Positions 1-6,695 are shown, counted from the stretch's first letter. The stretch: DNA of 19,228 bases from JBJEQG01 sp051881635 (GCA_051881635.1 JBJEQG010000066.1:1-19228), one strand, 5' to 3'. The notes: generated from the letters alone by a model not told the origin. A program made the numbers and translations.

Positions 1-36
1 TTGGCGAACTGTTTGGATTGTTTTTGTTGTTTCCAT
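1..36 (-). CDS. panC: pantothenate synthetase, N-terminal 12 codons (partial)
   Basis: Only the start of this gene is inside the window. Read on the minus strand it begins METTKTIQTVRQ, which resembles the short beta-strand opening of PanC, the enzyme that joins pantoate and beta-alanine using ATP. A GGAAGG ribosome site lies 8 bases before this ATG. An in-frame ATG two codons upstream is only 2 bases from the site and is less likely. It follows panG and panB on the same strand, which is the expected pathway order. Twelve residues alone could not identify the family, so the call rests mainly on context. Confidence 0.7.
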   Translation of the reverse strand, partial: METTKTIQTVRQ

Positions 37-84
37 GTTCATTACCTTCCTTATTTAACAGACTTATTCGATAGTCATAAAATA

Positions 85-199
85 GGCAAACTGCGTTTGC
101 CCTTTAAAAAAATTAGACTGTTGGGGCGTTGCCCCAAACCCCACCAAAGGCTCTGCCTTTGGAAACTGCAAGCCTTTGAAAAGGCTTGACCTAAACTTT
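85..199. repeat. dispersed hairpin-rich intergenic repeat, copy A
   Basis: This is a chain of short perfect hairpins: ggcaaac/gtttgcc (85-101), ggggc/gcccc (123-134), ccaaaggc/gcctttgg (144-162) and aagcctt/aaggctt (170-186), ending in gacctaaacttt (188-199). It shares the words gactgttgg, tgcctttggaaac, gcaagcctt and gacctaaacttt, in the same order and orientation, with the copy at 16432-16533. It fills the gap between the panB stop and the panC start. Elements of this kind are common between genes in gut Clostridia. Whether it acts as a terminator, RNA stabiliser or mobile element cannot be told here. Confidence 0.8.
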
Positions 200-213
200 A
201 ATTTTTTGTCGGC

Positions 214-1050
214 TTACTGTCTTTTGATTTGTTCCATAACTTCTTCGGATATGGAAAACTCATGCTCCTTTGCAGGAAACGAACCGTCCTCAACGGCGGC
301 TTTATACTCCGCAAAAGCGGCAGTCATAATTTCACCGACATTGGCAAACTTACGGGCAAACTTCGGTGTAAACCCTGAATACATCGCCAACATATCCTGA
401 TAAACCAAAACCTGTCCGTCACAACCGTTTCCTGCTCCAATACCAATCGTCGGAATGGAAATTTGTTCGGTTATATAAGTTGCCAAAGGTGCGGGAACAC
501 ACTCCAAAACAAGTGCAAACGCTCCTGCCGTTTCAACCGCTTTGGCGTTGGCAATCAACTTCTGAGCCGCCTCGATTGTCTTTCCCTGAACTTTAAAACC
601 TCCAAATGCATGAATGGACTGCGGCGTTAAGCCCAAATGTGCCACTACGGGAATACCTGCTGAAACAATCGCCTTGATTTGCGGGCATACTTCTTCTCCA
701 CCCTCCAACTTGACGGCATCGGCACGGGCTTCTTTCATCAAACGCCCTGCATTTACCAAAGCGTCATAGACGGAAGTCTGATAGGACATGAATGGCATAT
801 CGACAACAACCATAGCATTTTTAGCCCCTCTCGATACAGCAGCACCATGATGAATCATATCTTCCATAGTGACGGATATAGTATCCTCATAACCGAGAAT
901 GGTATTACCCAAAGAGTCACCAACCAAAATACTGTCCACACCTGATTCGTCAATCAGTTTTGCGGTGGAATAGTCATAAGCGGTCAGCATGGAAATTTTC
1001 TTTTTCTTTTGTTTTGCTTCCTTAAAGGTTAAAACTGTTGTTTTCTTCAT
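214..1050 (-). CDS. panB: 3-methyl-2-oxobutanoate hydroxymethyltransferase (PanB)
   Basis: This 278-residue protein has normal PanB length. The enzyme transfers a hydroxymethyl group from methylene-tetrahydrofolate to alpha-ketoisovalerate, making ketopantoate in the cytosol, the first committed step to pantothenate and CoA. Visible family motifs are MLTAYDY (21-27), LVGDSLGN with metal-binding Asp45, VVVDMPF with Asp84, KLEGG with Glu116, and LVLECVP with probable catalytic Glu183. The ATG at 1050 is preceded by AAAGGA about 12 bases upstream, a slightly long spacing. The gene starts 28 bases after the panG stop, so the two are very likely cotranscribed. It is followed by repeat copy A and then panC. 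Confidence 0.97.
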   Translation of the reverse strand: MKKTTVLTFKEAKQKKKKISMLTAYDYSTAKLIDESGVDSILVGDSLGNTILGYEDTISVTMEDMIHHGAAVSRGAKNAMVVVDMPFMSYQTSVYDALVNAGRLMKEARADAVKLEGGEEVCPQIKAIVSAGIPVVAHLGLTPQSIHAFGGFKVQGKTIEAAQKLIANAKAVETAGAFALVLECVPAPLATYITEQISIPTIGIGAGNGCDGQVLVYQDMLAMYSGFTPKFARKFANVGEIMTAAFAEYKAAVEDGSFPAKEHEFSISEEVMEQIKRQ

Positions 1051-1078
1051 TGTTAATCATTGTCCTTTCATCGAAATA

Positions 1079-1930
1079 TCATTCACAAGTACAATCCAAA
1101 AGCTGTACAATCGGCATATAATCTTTATTGGGATTTTTTTGTCTGGCAATCTCGGTTAAACGATATGCAAGAAGTTTATAAAGTTCCAAATCATTACCCG
1201 ACAAAGCGGCTATATGCTTTCGGACGGTTTCCGTATCACATCGTTCAACAGGTCCTGTCAGGGCTTGAACCGTTCCCTTTTCAAATATGGAATTGATGTT
1301 GTTCTTTGCAAGACTTTCAAGGGCATGATAGCTTTCCTGTTCCGAAAATCCGCATGAACACAAAAGCTCTGTACTCAACTGTATTAAAGCAACCACACTA
1401 TTGCTGGCGATAGATGCCGCAGTGTGATATGTGCCTTTATCATCGGGAGAAATACATTTATAAGAAATATCCAATGATAAAAGCAGCTCCGAAATGACAC
1501 CAAGTACTTCTTTGTCGCCCTCAACAGTACAAAATGAACCTTTCAAAAGACGATAGGCGTTATATTTGTCGCTGAAAGCAATCATTGGGTGTATGGAACA
1601 GCCATACGCACCATAAGCGTGTCTATCGGAAAAAACAGCCGAGGAAACAGAGCCACTGAAATGACAAATGATTTTATTTTTTATAGGATATTTTACAATG
1701 CAATCCCACACCGATTGAATTTGATTATCGGGTACTGTGATAAAAAGGGTATCGCTTGCGTTTATGAGTTCTGCCAAATTTTCAAAGGGACAAGTTTCGG
1801 TAAATCGTGCCGCCTCGTATGCGTCTGAATAGTTTTTGCTGTAATAGCCGACAACATTCAAACCTGATACGGTCAAATATTTTCCAAAGGAAAAACCTAC
1901 TCGTCCCGCCCCAATGAAGCCGATTTTCAT
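1079..1930 (-). CDS. panG: Rossmann/DUF2520 protein, probable PanG-type ketopantoate reductase
   Basis: The protein has 283 residues. An N-terminal Rossmann fold is clear: MKIGFIGAGRVG with GxGxxG at 7-12, a strand ending FITVPDNQI, then HFSGSVSS and SIHPMIAF. The C-terminal half carries DUF2520 marks, YHTAASIASN and ALTGPVERCDTETVR. From family knowledge, proteins of this type (PanG of Francisella and relatives in Firmicutes) reduce ketopantoate to pantoate with NAD(P)H in organisms without classical PanE. Its position directly before panB and panC supports that role. GGAGGT precedes the ATG at good spacing. The domain call is firm; the exact reaction is inferred from family and context. The alternative is a generic NADP-dependent reductase. 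Confidence 0.85.
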   Translation of the reverse strand: MKIGFIGAGRVGFSFGKYLTVSGLNVVGYYSKNYSDAYEAARFTETCPFENLAELINASDTLFITVPDNQIQSVWDCIVKYPIKNKIICHFSGSVSSAVFSDRHAYGAYGCSIHPMIAFSDKYNAYRLLKGSFCTVEGDKEVLGVISELLLSLDISYKCISPDDKGTYHTAASIASNSVVALIQLSTELLCSCGFSEQESYHALESLAKNNINSIFEKGTVQALTGPVERCDTETVRKHIAALSGNDLELYKLLAYRLTEIARQKNPNKDYMPIVQLLDCTCE

Positions 1931-1992
1931 AAAACCACCTCCAAATTAGGACAACATCTGTAATTATAGAAAAATTTTCGATGCGATTTCCA

Positions 1993-2042
1993 TAAGAATA
2001 TCGCTCGCTATTAAGAATATCACATTGACTTGTCGTTTTCAA
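1993..2042 (-). promoter_or_regulatory. candidate panGBC promoter with 10-bp direct repeats
   Basis: On the minus strand TTGAAA (2037-2042) and TATTCT (2014-2019) are 17 bases apart. The -10 lies within GATATTCTTA, which recurs exactly 19 bases downstream (repeats at 2012-2021 and 1993-2002). Two identical sites about two helical turns apart suggest a regulator-binding site over the start of transcription. A second -10-like TATAAT lies nearer the gene (minus strand, about 1970) but has no good -35. Confidence 0.45.
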
Positions 2043-2114
2043 GAGATTATTGAAAAAGCCGTATTTTTGTACTAAATTATTCTTTGCATTACGGAAAAGA
2101 CATATTCTTTTCAT

Positions 2115-2145
2115 GAAAAAAGCTGTCAAACAAACGCTTGACAGC
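2115..2145 (-). terminator. rho-independent terminator after marR
   Basis: On the minus strand GCTGTCAA (2138-2145) pairs with TTGACAGC (2122-2129) around an 8-base loop and is followed at once by six T. It lies just beyond the marR stop. Confidence 0.85.
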
Positions 2146-2153
2146 CCTTATAT

Positions 2154-2618
2154 TCAAAAAGTTTTCCTTGACATTGTTTCTATAAAATCGCACAGCCGTT
2201 TGAGTGTCATCTTTGTTTCCAAAATAATCGTGTTATGTTCCCTTTCCGTACGCTTGACGATTTCACCTATTTCCCGGTCAATCGCCGTAAGCGTTTGTTT
2301 GCCGAAATCGGTCAGAACAATATCGGAAACACGCTCATCATCTTTGTTCTTTGTGCGTTTGATAAAGCCTCCGCTTTCCAACTTTTTGCACATACTTGAC
2401 GCATTTCCCTGATTAAGATTCATTTTTCGGCAGGTACGGCTTATGCTGAAATTTGATTGTTTTGAAATCAGATACAAAACAAATACTCCAATTGGCGTAA
2501 GATTATAATGTTGGGCAATTGGGGTTAAAAACTGCTCAATATGAATACGCAAGACAATAAACTGTTCAAAAAGCTCAATATCTTCTCCCAAGTCGTCATT
2601 AAATGTATTTCCTTCCAA
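2154..2618 (-). CDS. MarR-family transcriptional regulator
   Basis: This is a 154-residue winged-helix repressor of normal MarR length. The core has a helical dimer segment, then SISRTCRKMNLNQGNASSMC as the DNA-reading helix region, KKLESGGFIKR, and the wing KDDERVSDIVLTDFG. A longer frame reaches 2744, but the start is placed at the TTG at 2618. AGAGGTG lies 6 bases before it, and the -35 and -10 boxes of the promoter (2667-2695) overlap or lie beyond the upstream ATG candidates. The gene lies between the divergent DHHW gene and the pan operon. The ligand and targets are unknown; self-regulation is common in this family. Confidence 0.92.
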   Translation of the reverse strand: MEGNTFNDDLGEDIELFEQFIVLRIHIEQFLTPIAQHYNLTPIGVFVLYLISKQSNFSISRTCRKMNLNQGNASSMCKKLESGGFIKRTKNKDDERVSDIVLTDFGKQTLTAIDREIGEIVKRTEREHNTIILETKMTLKRLCDFIETMSRKTF

Positions 2619-2666
2619 GAAAAACACCTCTGAAAAGCAATTTATATTTTTATTAAATACATTTGA

Positions 2667-2695
2667 ATTATAGAACGCTTTATGCTCCATGTCAA
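2667..2695 (-). promoter_or_regulatory. consensus sigma-A promoter of marR
   Basis: On the minus strand a perfect TTGACA (2690-2695), a 17-base spacer and a perfect TATAAT (2667-2672) precede marR. Transcription should start near 2660, which excludes the upstream ATG at 2690 and supports the TTG start at 2618. An AAATACATTT/AAATGTATTT inverted pair (2655-2664 and 2601-2610) flanks the leader and ribosome site and may be an operator. Confidence 0.88.
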
Positions 2696-2764
2696 CAGAC
2701 GATTGTATAAAAAATATACAAGTTCTTTGATACAAAATGCACAATTTTTTTGACTGACGGACTA

Positions 2765-2793
2765 TTGCTTAAAAATCTCAATTATGCTATACT
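2765..2793 (+). promoter_or_regulatory. sigma-A promoter of the DHHW lipoprotein gene
   Basis: TTGCTT (2765-2770) and TATACT (2788-2793) are separated by 17 bases. The predicted start near 2800 leaves a leader of about 30 bases before the ATG at 2832. Confidence 0.65.
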
Positions 2794-2831
2794 TGTTACG
2801 AATTTTAAAAGTAATGGGGGATTTATAATTT

Positions 2832-4105
2832 ATGATAAAGAATAAAAAAAGATGTCTTTGTTTAGTATTGAGCCTTGTTTTAGCGGCTTGCGGCTTATCC
2901 GCCTGTTCGCCGAAAACAGCGGAAGAAAGCTCGCAAAATTCTTCTGCACCTGAAAGTTCCGTACAGTCTGAAAATTCTGAGGAAAGCTCACCTGAAAGCC
3001 AAATGGAGGAAAGCTCTCAGGGTGAAAATTTTTATGATACATCTGTTCCCGCTTTGGACGACCCGACACCTGATGCCGAAGGTACTTTCTATGAGGGCAT
3101 ATATGTTTACAACAACAGTGCTTTTGAAATGTTCTACGGCGGAGAATCTGCCGCTAAAAATTATGCGGACACCATTTCAAACCTTAAAAATGCTTTTGGG
3201 GATAATGTAACGGTTTACAACATCGNNNNNNNNNNNNNNNNNNNNNNNNNNNNNNNNNNNNNNNNNNNNNNNNNNNNNNNNNNNNNNNNNNNNNNNNNNN
3301 NNNNNNNNNNNNNNNNNNNNNNNNNACCATTTCAAACCTTAAAAATGCTTTTGGGGATAATGTAACGGTTTACAACATCGTTGTGCCTACACATTGCGAA
3401 ATCGGTTTGCCTGAGCGTTTTTCGGATTTGTATTATTCACAGCGTGAGTATCTGAACAATATATTTAACAATTACTCGGCGGATATTATTTCCGTTGACC
3501 CATACTATGCCCTTATGCACCACCGCAATGACTACCTCTATTTCAGCACTGACCACCATTGGACTGTTGATGCCGCTTATCTTGCCTATCAGGTTTTTGC
3601 ACAAAAGGCTGGAATTACGGCTTTAACTGAGGACGATATGGAAAGAAAGTCTATTGAAGGCTTTACGGGTTCTCTTGCAAGCGGTACAGGACTGACAAAC
3701 ACAGACACCGTCTATTACTATACATTCCCGAACTGTGATATTACAACGGTTCAGTATGATGCATACGCCGAAAATCCCGTAACCTCCATGCTTTTCCACG
3801 AATACGCTTCCGGCGTTAACGCTTACGGTGTATTCCTCGGCGGTGATATGCCGTTAATCGTTACAACAAACGAACAGGGTAACGGCAAGAAAATTGCTGT
3901 TGTCAAGGAATCCTACGGAAACGCTTTCGCTCCCTTTATTTCCGGAACTTACTCCGAAACACATATCATAGATTCACGCTATTTCAAAGCCAACCTTAAA
4001 ACATATTTGGAAGAACATGATATTGATACGGTTATCTTTATCAACAATACAATGGCTTCGGCAACAGGTGTGCGTTGCGAGGAACTGAACGCTTTGGTTG
4101 AGTAA
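2832..4105 (+). CDS. DHHW-family (AlgX/AlgJ-like SGNH) lipoprotein, interrupted by assembly gap
   Basis: The N-terminus is a lipoprotein signal (KNKKR, a hydrophobic run, then LAAC at 17-20 or LSAC at 22-25), followed by a Ser/Glu-rich linker to about residue 62. If the 100 N and one copy of the 55-bp duplicated flank are removed, 3225 joins 3381 in frame (VTVYNIVVPTHC) and gives 372 residues. The C-terminal domain has STDHHWTVDAA (DHHW at about 189-192) and VVKESYGNAF (Ser about 309). In AlgX-type permuted SGNH esterases an Asp-His pair precedes the Ser, which fits. Such extracytoplasmic proteins often work beside an MBOAT O-acetyltransferase in polysaccharide acetylation, but none is nearby, so the substrate is unknown. 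As printed, the two halves are in different frames. Confidence 0.85.
3171..3225 (+). repeat. 55-bp contig-end duplication, left copy
   Basis: These 55 bases, beginning accatttcaaacc and ending tttacaacatcg, recur exactly at 3326-3380 on the other side of the run of N. A perfect 55-base overlap is typical of two contig ends from a k=55 assembly graph scaffolded without merging. Confidence 0.93.
3226..3325. other. assembly gap (100 N), probably artificial
   Basis: This is a run of exactly 100 N, the default scaffold gap size. It sits between two identical 55-bp flanks inside the DHHW lipoprotein gene, and removing 3226-3380 restores one open frame. The gap probably represents no missing sequence. 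Confidence 0.95.
3326..3380 (+). repeat. 55-bp contig-end duplication, right copy
   Basis: This segment is identical to 3171-3225 and directly follows the N run. It is read as the overlapping start of the next contig, not a biological tandem repeat. Confidence 0.93.
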
Positions 4106-4140
4106 TTCATTCTTATAACGAACTGTTCTAAAATGATTTT

Positions 4141-4196
4141 TGTTTTTCGGGTCAAACTACAAATTACAAAGTAAACAATTTTTTTGCCGAAAAACA
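4141..4196. promoter_or_regulatory. 10-bp inverted repeat next to the trpB promoter
   Basis: TGTTTTTCGG (4141-4150) and CCGAAAAACA (4187-4196) are perfect inverted copies 36 bases apart. The right arm abuts the trpB -35 at 4197. No T-run follows, so a simple terminator for the preceding gene is unlikely. An operator or leader structure is possible. Confidence 0.4.
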
Positions 4197-4225
4197 ATGA
4201 CAAATTGGAAAGAATATGATACAAT
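4197..4225 (+). promoter_or_regulatory. sigma-A promoter of trpB
   Basis: ATGACA (4197-4202), a 17-base spacer and TACAAT (4220-4225) each match consensus at five of six bases. The leader to the ATG at 4258 would be about 26 bases, too short for a tryptophan attenuator or T-box. Confidence 0.65.
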
Positions 4226-4257
4226 ATTATAAATTTTAATTTTGGAGGTTCATTCCA

Positions 4258-5643
4258 ATGGAAGATAAGAAAATTCCATACAAGATTTATCTTGATGAAA
4301 GCGAAATCCCTACCAAATGGTACAATGTTCGTGCCGATATGAAAAACAAGCCTGCCCCATTGCTTAATCCTGCAACTCTTAAACCGCTGACCGCAGAAGA
4401 ACTTTCGCCTATATTCTGTGAGGAATTGGTTGCACAGGAACTTGACGATACAACCGCATATATAGAAATTCCCGATGAAATTCAGAATTTCTATAAAATG
4501 TACCGTCCGTCACCGCTGATTAGAGCCTATTTTCTTGAAAAGGCTTTGGATACGCCCGCAAAGATTTACTACAAATTTGAAGGCAACAACACAAGCGGCA
4601 GCCATAAGCTGAACAGTGCTATTGCTCAGGCTTATTATGCCAAAAAGCAGGGCTTGAAAGGCGTTACAACTGAAACAGGTGCAGGTCAGTGGGGTACAGC
4701 CCTCTCTATGGCTTGCTCTTATTTCGGTCTTGACTGTAAGGTATATATGGTTAAGGTTTCCTATGAACAAAAGCCTTTCAGACGGGAAGTTATGAGGACT
4801 TACGGTGCAAGCGTTACTCCTTCGCCGTCTATGGAAACAAATGTCGGCAGAAAAATTCTTGCCGAACACCCAGGAACAACCGGCAGCTTGGGCTGTGCCA
4901 TTTCTGAGGCCGTAGAGGTTGCAACTACCCATGATGGCTATCGTTATGTTCTCGGCAGTGTACTTAATCAAGTTCTTTTACACCAGTCCGTTATTGGTCT
5001 TGAAACCAAAACAGCTCTTGACAAATACGGCATTAAACCCGATATTATTATTGGCTGTGCCGGCGGCGGCTCAAACCTTGGCGGTCTTATCTCTCCGTTT
5101 GTGGGAGAGATGCTCAGAGGTGAAGCTAATTACAGAATTATTGCCGTTGAACCTGCTTCATGCCCCAGCTTTACAAGAGGAAAATTTGCATACGATTTCT
5201 GCGATACAGGCAAGATTTGTCCGCTCGCAAAAATGTACACACTTGGCAGCGGCTTTATCCCGTCAGCAAACCATGCGGGCGGACTTCGTTTCCACGGCAT
5301 GAGCAGTACACTTTCTCAGCTTTATGCTGACGGTCTTATGGAGGCTGTTGCCGTTGAACAAACTTCCGTATTTGCGGCAGCGGAACAATTCGCAAGAGTT
5401 GAGGGTATCCTACCTGCTCCTGAAAGCAGCCATGCCATTCGTGTTGCCATTGATGAGGCTCTCAAATGCAAGGAAACAGGTGAAGAAAAGACAATCGTAT
5501 TTGGTCTTACGGGTACAGGATATTTCGATATGGTTGCATACCAGAAATTCAATGACGGCGTTATGAGCGATTATATTCCGACTGATGAAGACCTCCAAAA
5601 AGGTTTTGACGGTATTCCGAAATTTCCGGGAAATATGGAATAA
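4258..5643 (+). CDS. trpB: TrpB2-type tryptophan synthase beta chain-like PLP enzyme
   Basis: The protein has 461 residues, longer than classical TrpB (about 400) and typical of the TrpB2 group. It joins indole (or an indole-releasing partner's product) with serine to make tryptophan, using PLP. Visible are RPSPLIRA (83-90), the PLP lysine in SGSHKLNS (Lys117), catalytic ETGAGQWG (139-146) and the phosphate-binding GCAGGGSNLGG (266-276). GGAGGTTC precedes the ATG at good spacing. The gene stands alone with its own promoter and terminator and no other trp gene in the window, which suits the proposed indole-salvage role of TrpB2. That role is an inference. Confidence 0.95.
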   Translation: MEDKKIPYKIYLDESEIPTKWYNVRADMKNKPAPLLNPATLKPLTAEELSPIFCEELVAQELDDTTAYIEIPDEIQNFYKMYRPSPLIRAYFLEKALDTPAKIYYKFEGNNTSGSHKLNSAIAQAYYAKKQGLKGVTTETGAGQWGTALSMACSYFGLDCKVYMVKVSYEQKPFRREVMRTYGASVTPSPSMETNVGRKILAEHPGTTGSLGCAISEAVEVATTHDGYRYVLGSVLNQVLLHQSVIGLETKTALDKYGIKPDIIIGCAGGGSNLGGLISPFVGEMLRGEANYRIIAVEPASCPSFTRGKFAYDFCDTGKICPLAKMYTLGSGFIPSANHAGGLRFHGMSSTLSQLYADGLMEAVAVEQTSVFAAAEQFARVEGILPAPESSHAIRVAIDEALKCKETGEEKTIVFGLTGTGYFDMVAYQKFNDGVMSDYIPTDEDLQKGFDGIPKFPGNME

Positions 5644-5656
5644 TCATTAAAAAAAT

Positions 5657-5697
5657 ATAGGGAGCTATCTCAAAAACCGAGATAGCTCCCTATTTCT
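5657..5697 (+). terminator. strong terminator after trpB
   Basis: A perfect 15-bp stem, atagggagctatctc (5657-5671) with its complement at 5679-5693, has a 7-base loop and is followed by ttctt. It starts 13 bases after the trpB stop. Confidence 0.85.
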
Positions 5698-5703
5698 TAC
5701 GAT

Positions 5704-5745
5704 TTTAAAAAATAAAAGAAGTACAATTATCTATTTGATACTTCT
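5704..5745 (-). terminator. terminator after pnuC
   Basis: On the minus strand AGAAGTA (5739-5745) pairs with TACTTCT (5717-5723). The stem can extend by CAA/TTG past one bulged base. TTTATTTTTT follows. It lies 29 bases past the pnuC stop and faces the trpB terminator. Confidence 0.75.
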
Positions 5746-5774
5746 CCAAAAATTTAGGCTTTTTCAAAGATATT

Positions 5775-6476
5775 TTATATTGAACCTGCACTTTGCCGTT
5801 TTTGCATTTTTGACCAACTTATATATCCGTATATGTCGTTCACCAAAAACACAATAAAGCATACAATAACGGAAAAATATGAAATATCGGACAGTGCCGC
5901 CATTGTCCACATAACAATCAAGACCAAATCATTGACGGCATAAGCAATCGCATAAAAGGCACTTCGTCTGAATGTCAAATAGACTGCTATAAAACTTGTA
6001 GTAACGGAAATGGTACTCGGCGTTAAATTTGCCGTATTAAAAGCGGCAAGTATGAAGTAAAAAACAACAGTAACCACGATTGTCAAAACACAAAGAAAAA
6101 CGATTTCTTTGGATTTCAAGCGGTTGACTTTAACTTCCGATTTACTGCCGTTATAGGGATTTCTCAGCCATGAGATAAGGGCAAAAACCGCCATAGGAGC
6201 GGTCATACCCCAATAAGTTATCATCTCTCCATAATATGAAAATGTAAAAGAAATAATGCCATAAAATACACTGAAAATAATTGCCAAAACTTGACCAAAC
6301 GGATTGCCTTTGGCATTGAAAATCAGTGATGTTACACCGATAAGGGACGCTGCAAGCGTCAAATAACCCTCTCTGTCAAAAACAAAAAAAGATACAAGAA
6401 TTGCAATAACAGACACAGACCATAGAACAATCTCGCCTTTTGAAAAATAGTTCCATAATGATTTTATCTTTCCCAA
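5775..6476 (-). CDS. pnuC: PnuC-family vitamin/nucleoside transporter
   Basis: This is a 233-residue integral membrane protein with about seven hydrophobic segments. Family features are the segment around GNPFGQVLAIIFSVFYG, then YYGEMITYWGMTAPMA and ISWLRNPYNG. PnuC proteins carry nicotinamide riboside (other branches thiamine or riboflavin) by facilitated diffusion, driven by phosphorylation inside the cell. The start is placed at the TTG at 6476, because GGAGG ends 5 bases before it. The upstream ATG at 6507 lies inside the predicted leader hairpin and has no ribosome site. Expression is probably governed by the structured leader at 6485-6598. The substrate is not decided by sequence alone. 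Confidence 0.9.
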   Translation of the reverse strand: MGKIKSLWNYFSKGEIVLWSVSVIAILVSFFVFDREGYLTLAASLIGVTSLIFNAKGNPFGQVLAIIFSVFYGIISFTFSYYGEMITYWGMTAPMAVFALISWLRNPYNGSKSEVKVNRLKSKEIVFLCVLTIVVTVVFYFILAAFNTANLTPSTISVTTSFIAVYLTFRRSAFYAIAYAVNDLVLIVMWTMAALSDISYFSVIVCFIVFLVNDIYGYISWSKMQKRQSAGSI

Positions 6477-6484
6477 ATTAACCT

Positions 6485-6598
6485 CCAAAAAATAAGCATT
6501 TGCGTACATATCTTCAAAGACCTAATGATATGTAAACAAATGCTCTCGCATTTTTCTACCCGGTGGCAGATATATAATTTGTTTTATTGACCAAAGCT
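6485..6598 (-). promoter_or_regulatory. candidate riboswitch/attenuator leader of pnuC
   Basis: Read on the minus strand, the leader can fold as CUGCC/GGGUAG (6556-6569), then AAAUGC-GAGA-GCAUUU (6538-6553). Alternatively the GCAUUUG of that second hairpin (6537-6543) can pair with CAAAUGC (6496-6502). This encloses the 7-bp stem ACAUAUC/GAUAUGU (6527-6533 and 6506-6512), and the long hairpin is followed by UUAUUUUUU, like an intrinsic terminator. The pnuC ribosome site comes directly after. Mutually exclusive hairpins ending in a U-run are the design of a transcription-control riboswitch. The class is not recognised: no TPP, FMN or NAD-I consensus is seen. The NAD-II (pnuC motif) class is a candidate by context only. 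Confidence 0.65.
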
Positions 6599-6604
6599 TA
6601 TTTA

Positions 6605-6632
6605 AGTATAACACAATTTTTCTAAATGTCAA
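6605..6632 (-). promoter_or_regulatory. sigma-A promoter of pnuC
   Basis: On the minus strand a perfect TTGACA (6627-6632) and TATACT (6605-6610) are 16 bases apart. Transcription should start near 6598, giving a leader of about 120 bases before the TTG start. Confidence 0.78.
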
Positions 6633-6695
6633 ATTTTCTTTGATATGTGATTGTTTCAGTCTTTCATTACTGTCATAGCACAAAAATGAAAAAAA

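Noticed and set aside
3171..3380. A genuine 55-bp tandem or gene-internal duplication around the N run
   Set aside because: The flanks are exactly identical, abut the N run exactly and total a typical k-mer length. Collapsing them restores the frame, so an assembly artefact is the simpler reading.
4106..4257. T-box or trp attenuator before trpB
   Set aside because: No leader peptide with Trp codons and no GGGTGGNACCGCG-like element. The likely leader is only about 26 bases.
4510..4971. 153-codon minus-strand frame inside trpB
   Set aside because: It is antisense to a conserved PLP enzyme, has no recognisable motif or ribosome site, and is explained as a shadow frame.
6477..6509. pnuC starting at the ATG at 6507 or at the frame's first codon
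   Set aside because: That ATG lies inside the predicted terminator hairpin and has no ribosome site, while GGAGG stands 5 bases before the TTG at 6476.
6485..6598. TPP or FMN riboswitch upstream of pnuC
   Set aside because: Core words such as CUGAGA and ACCUGAUC for TPP, or AGGAUAU for FMN, are absent from the leader.
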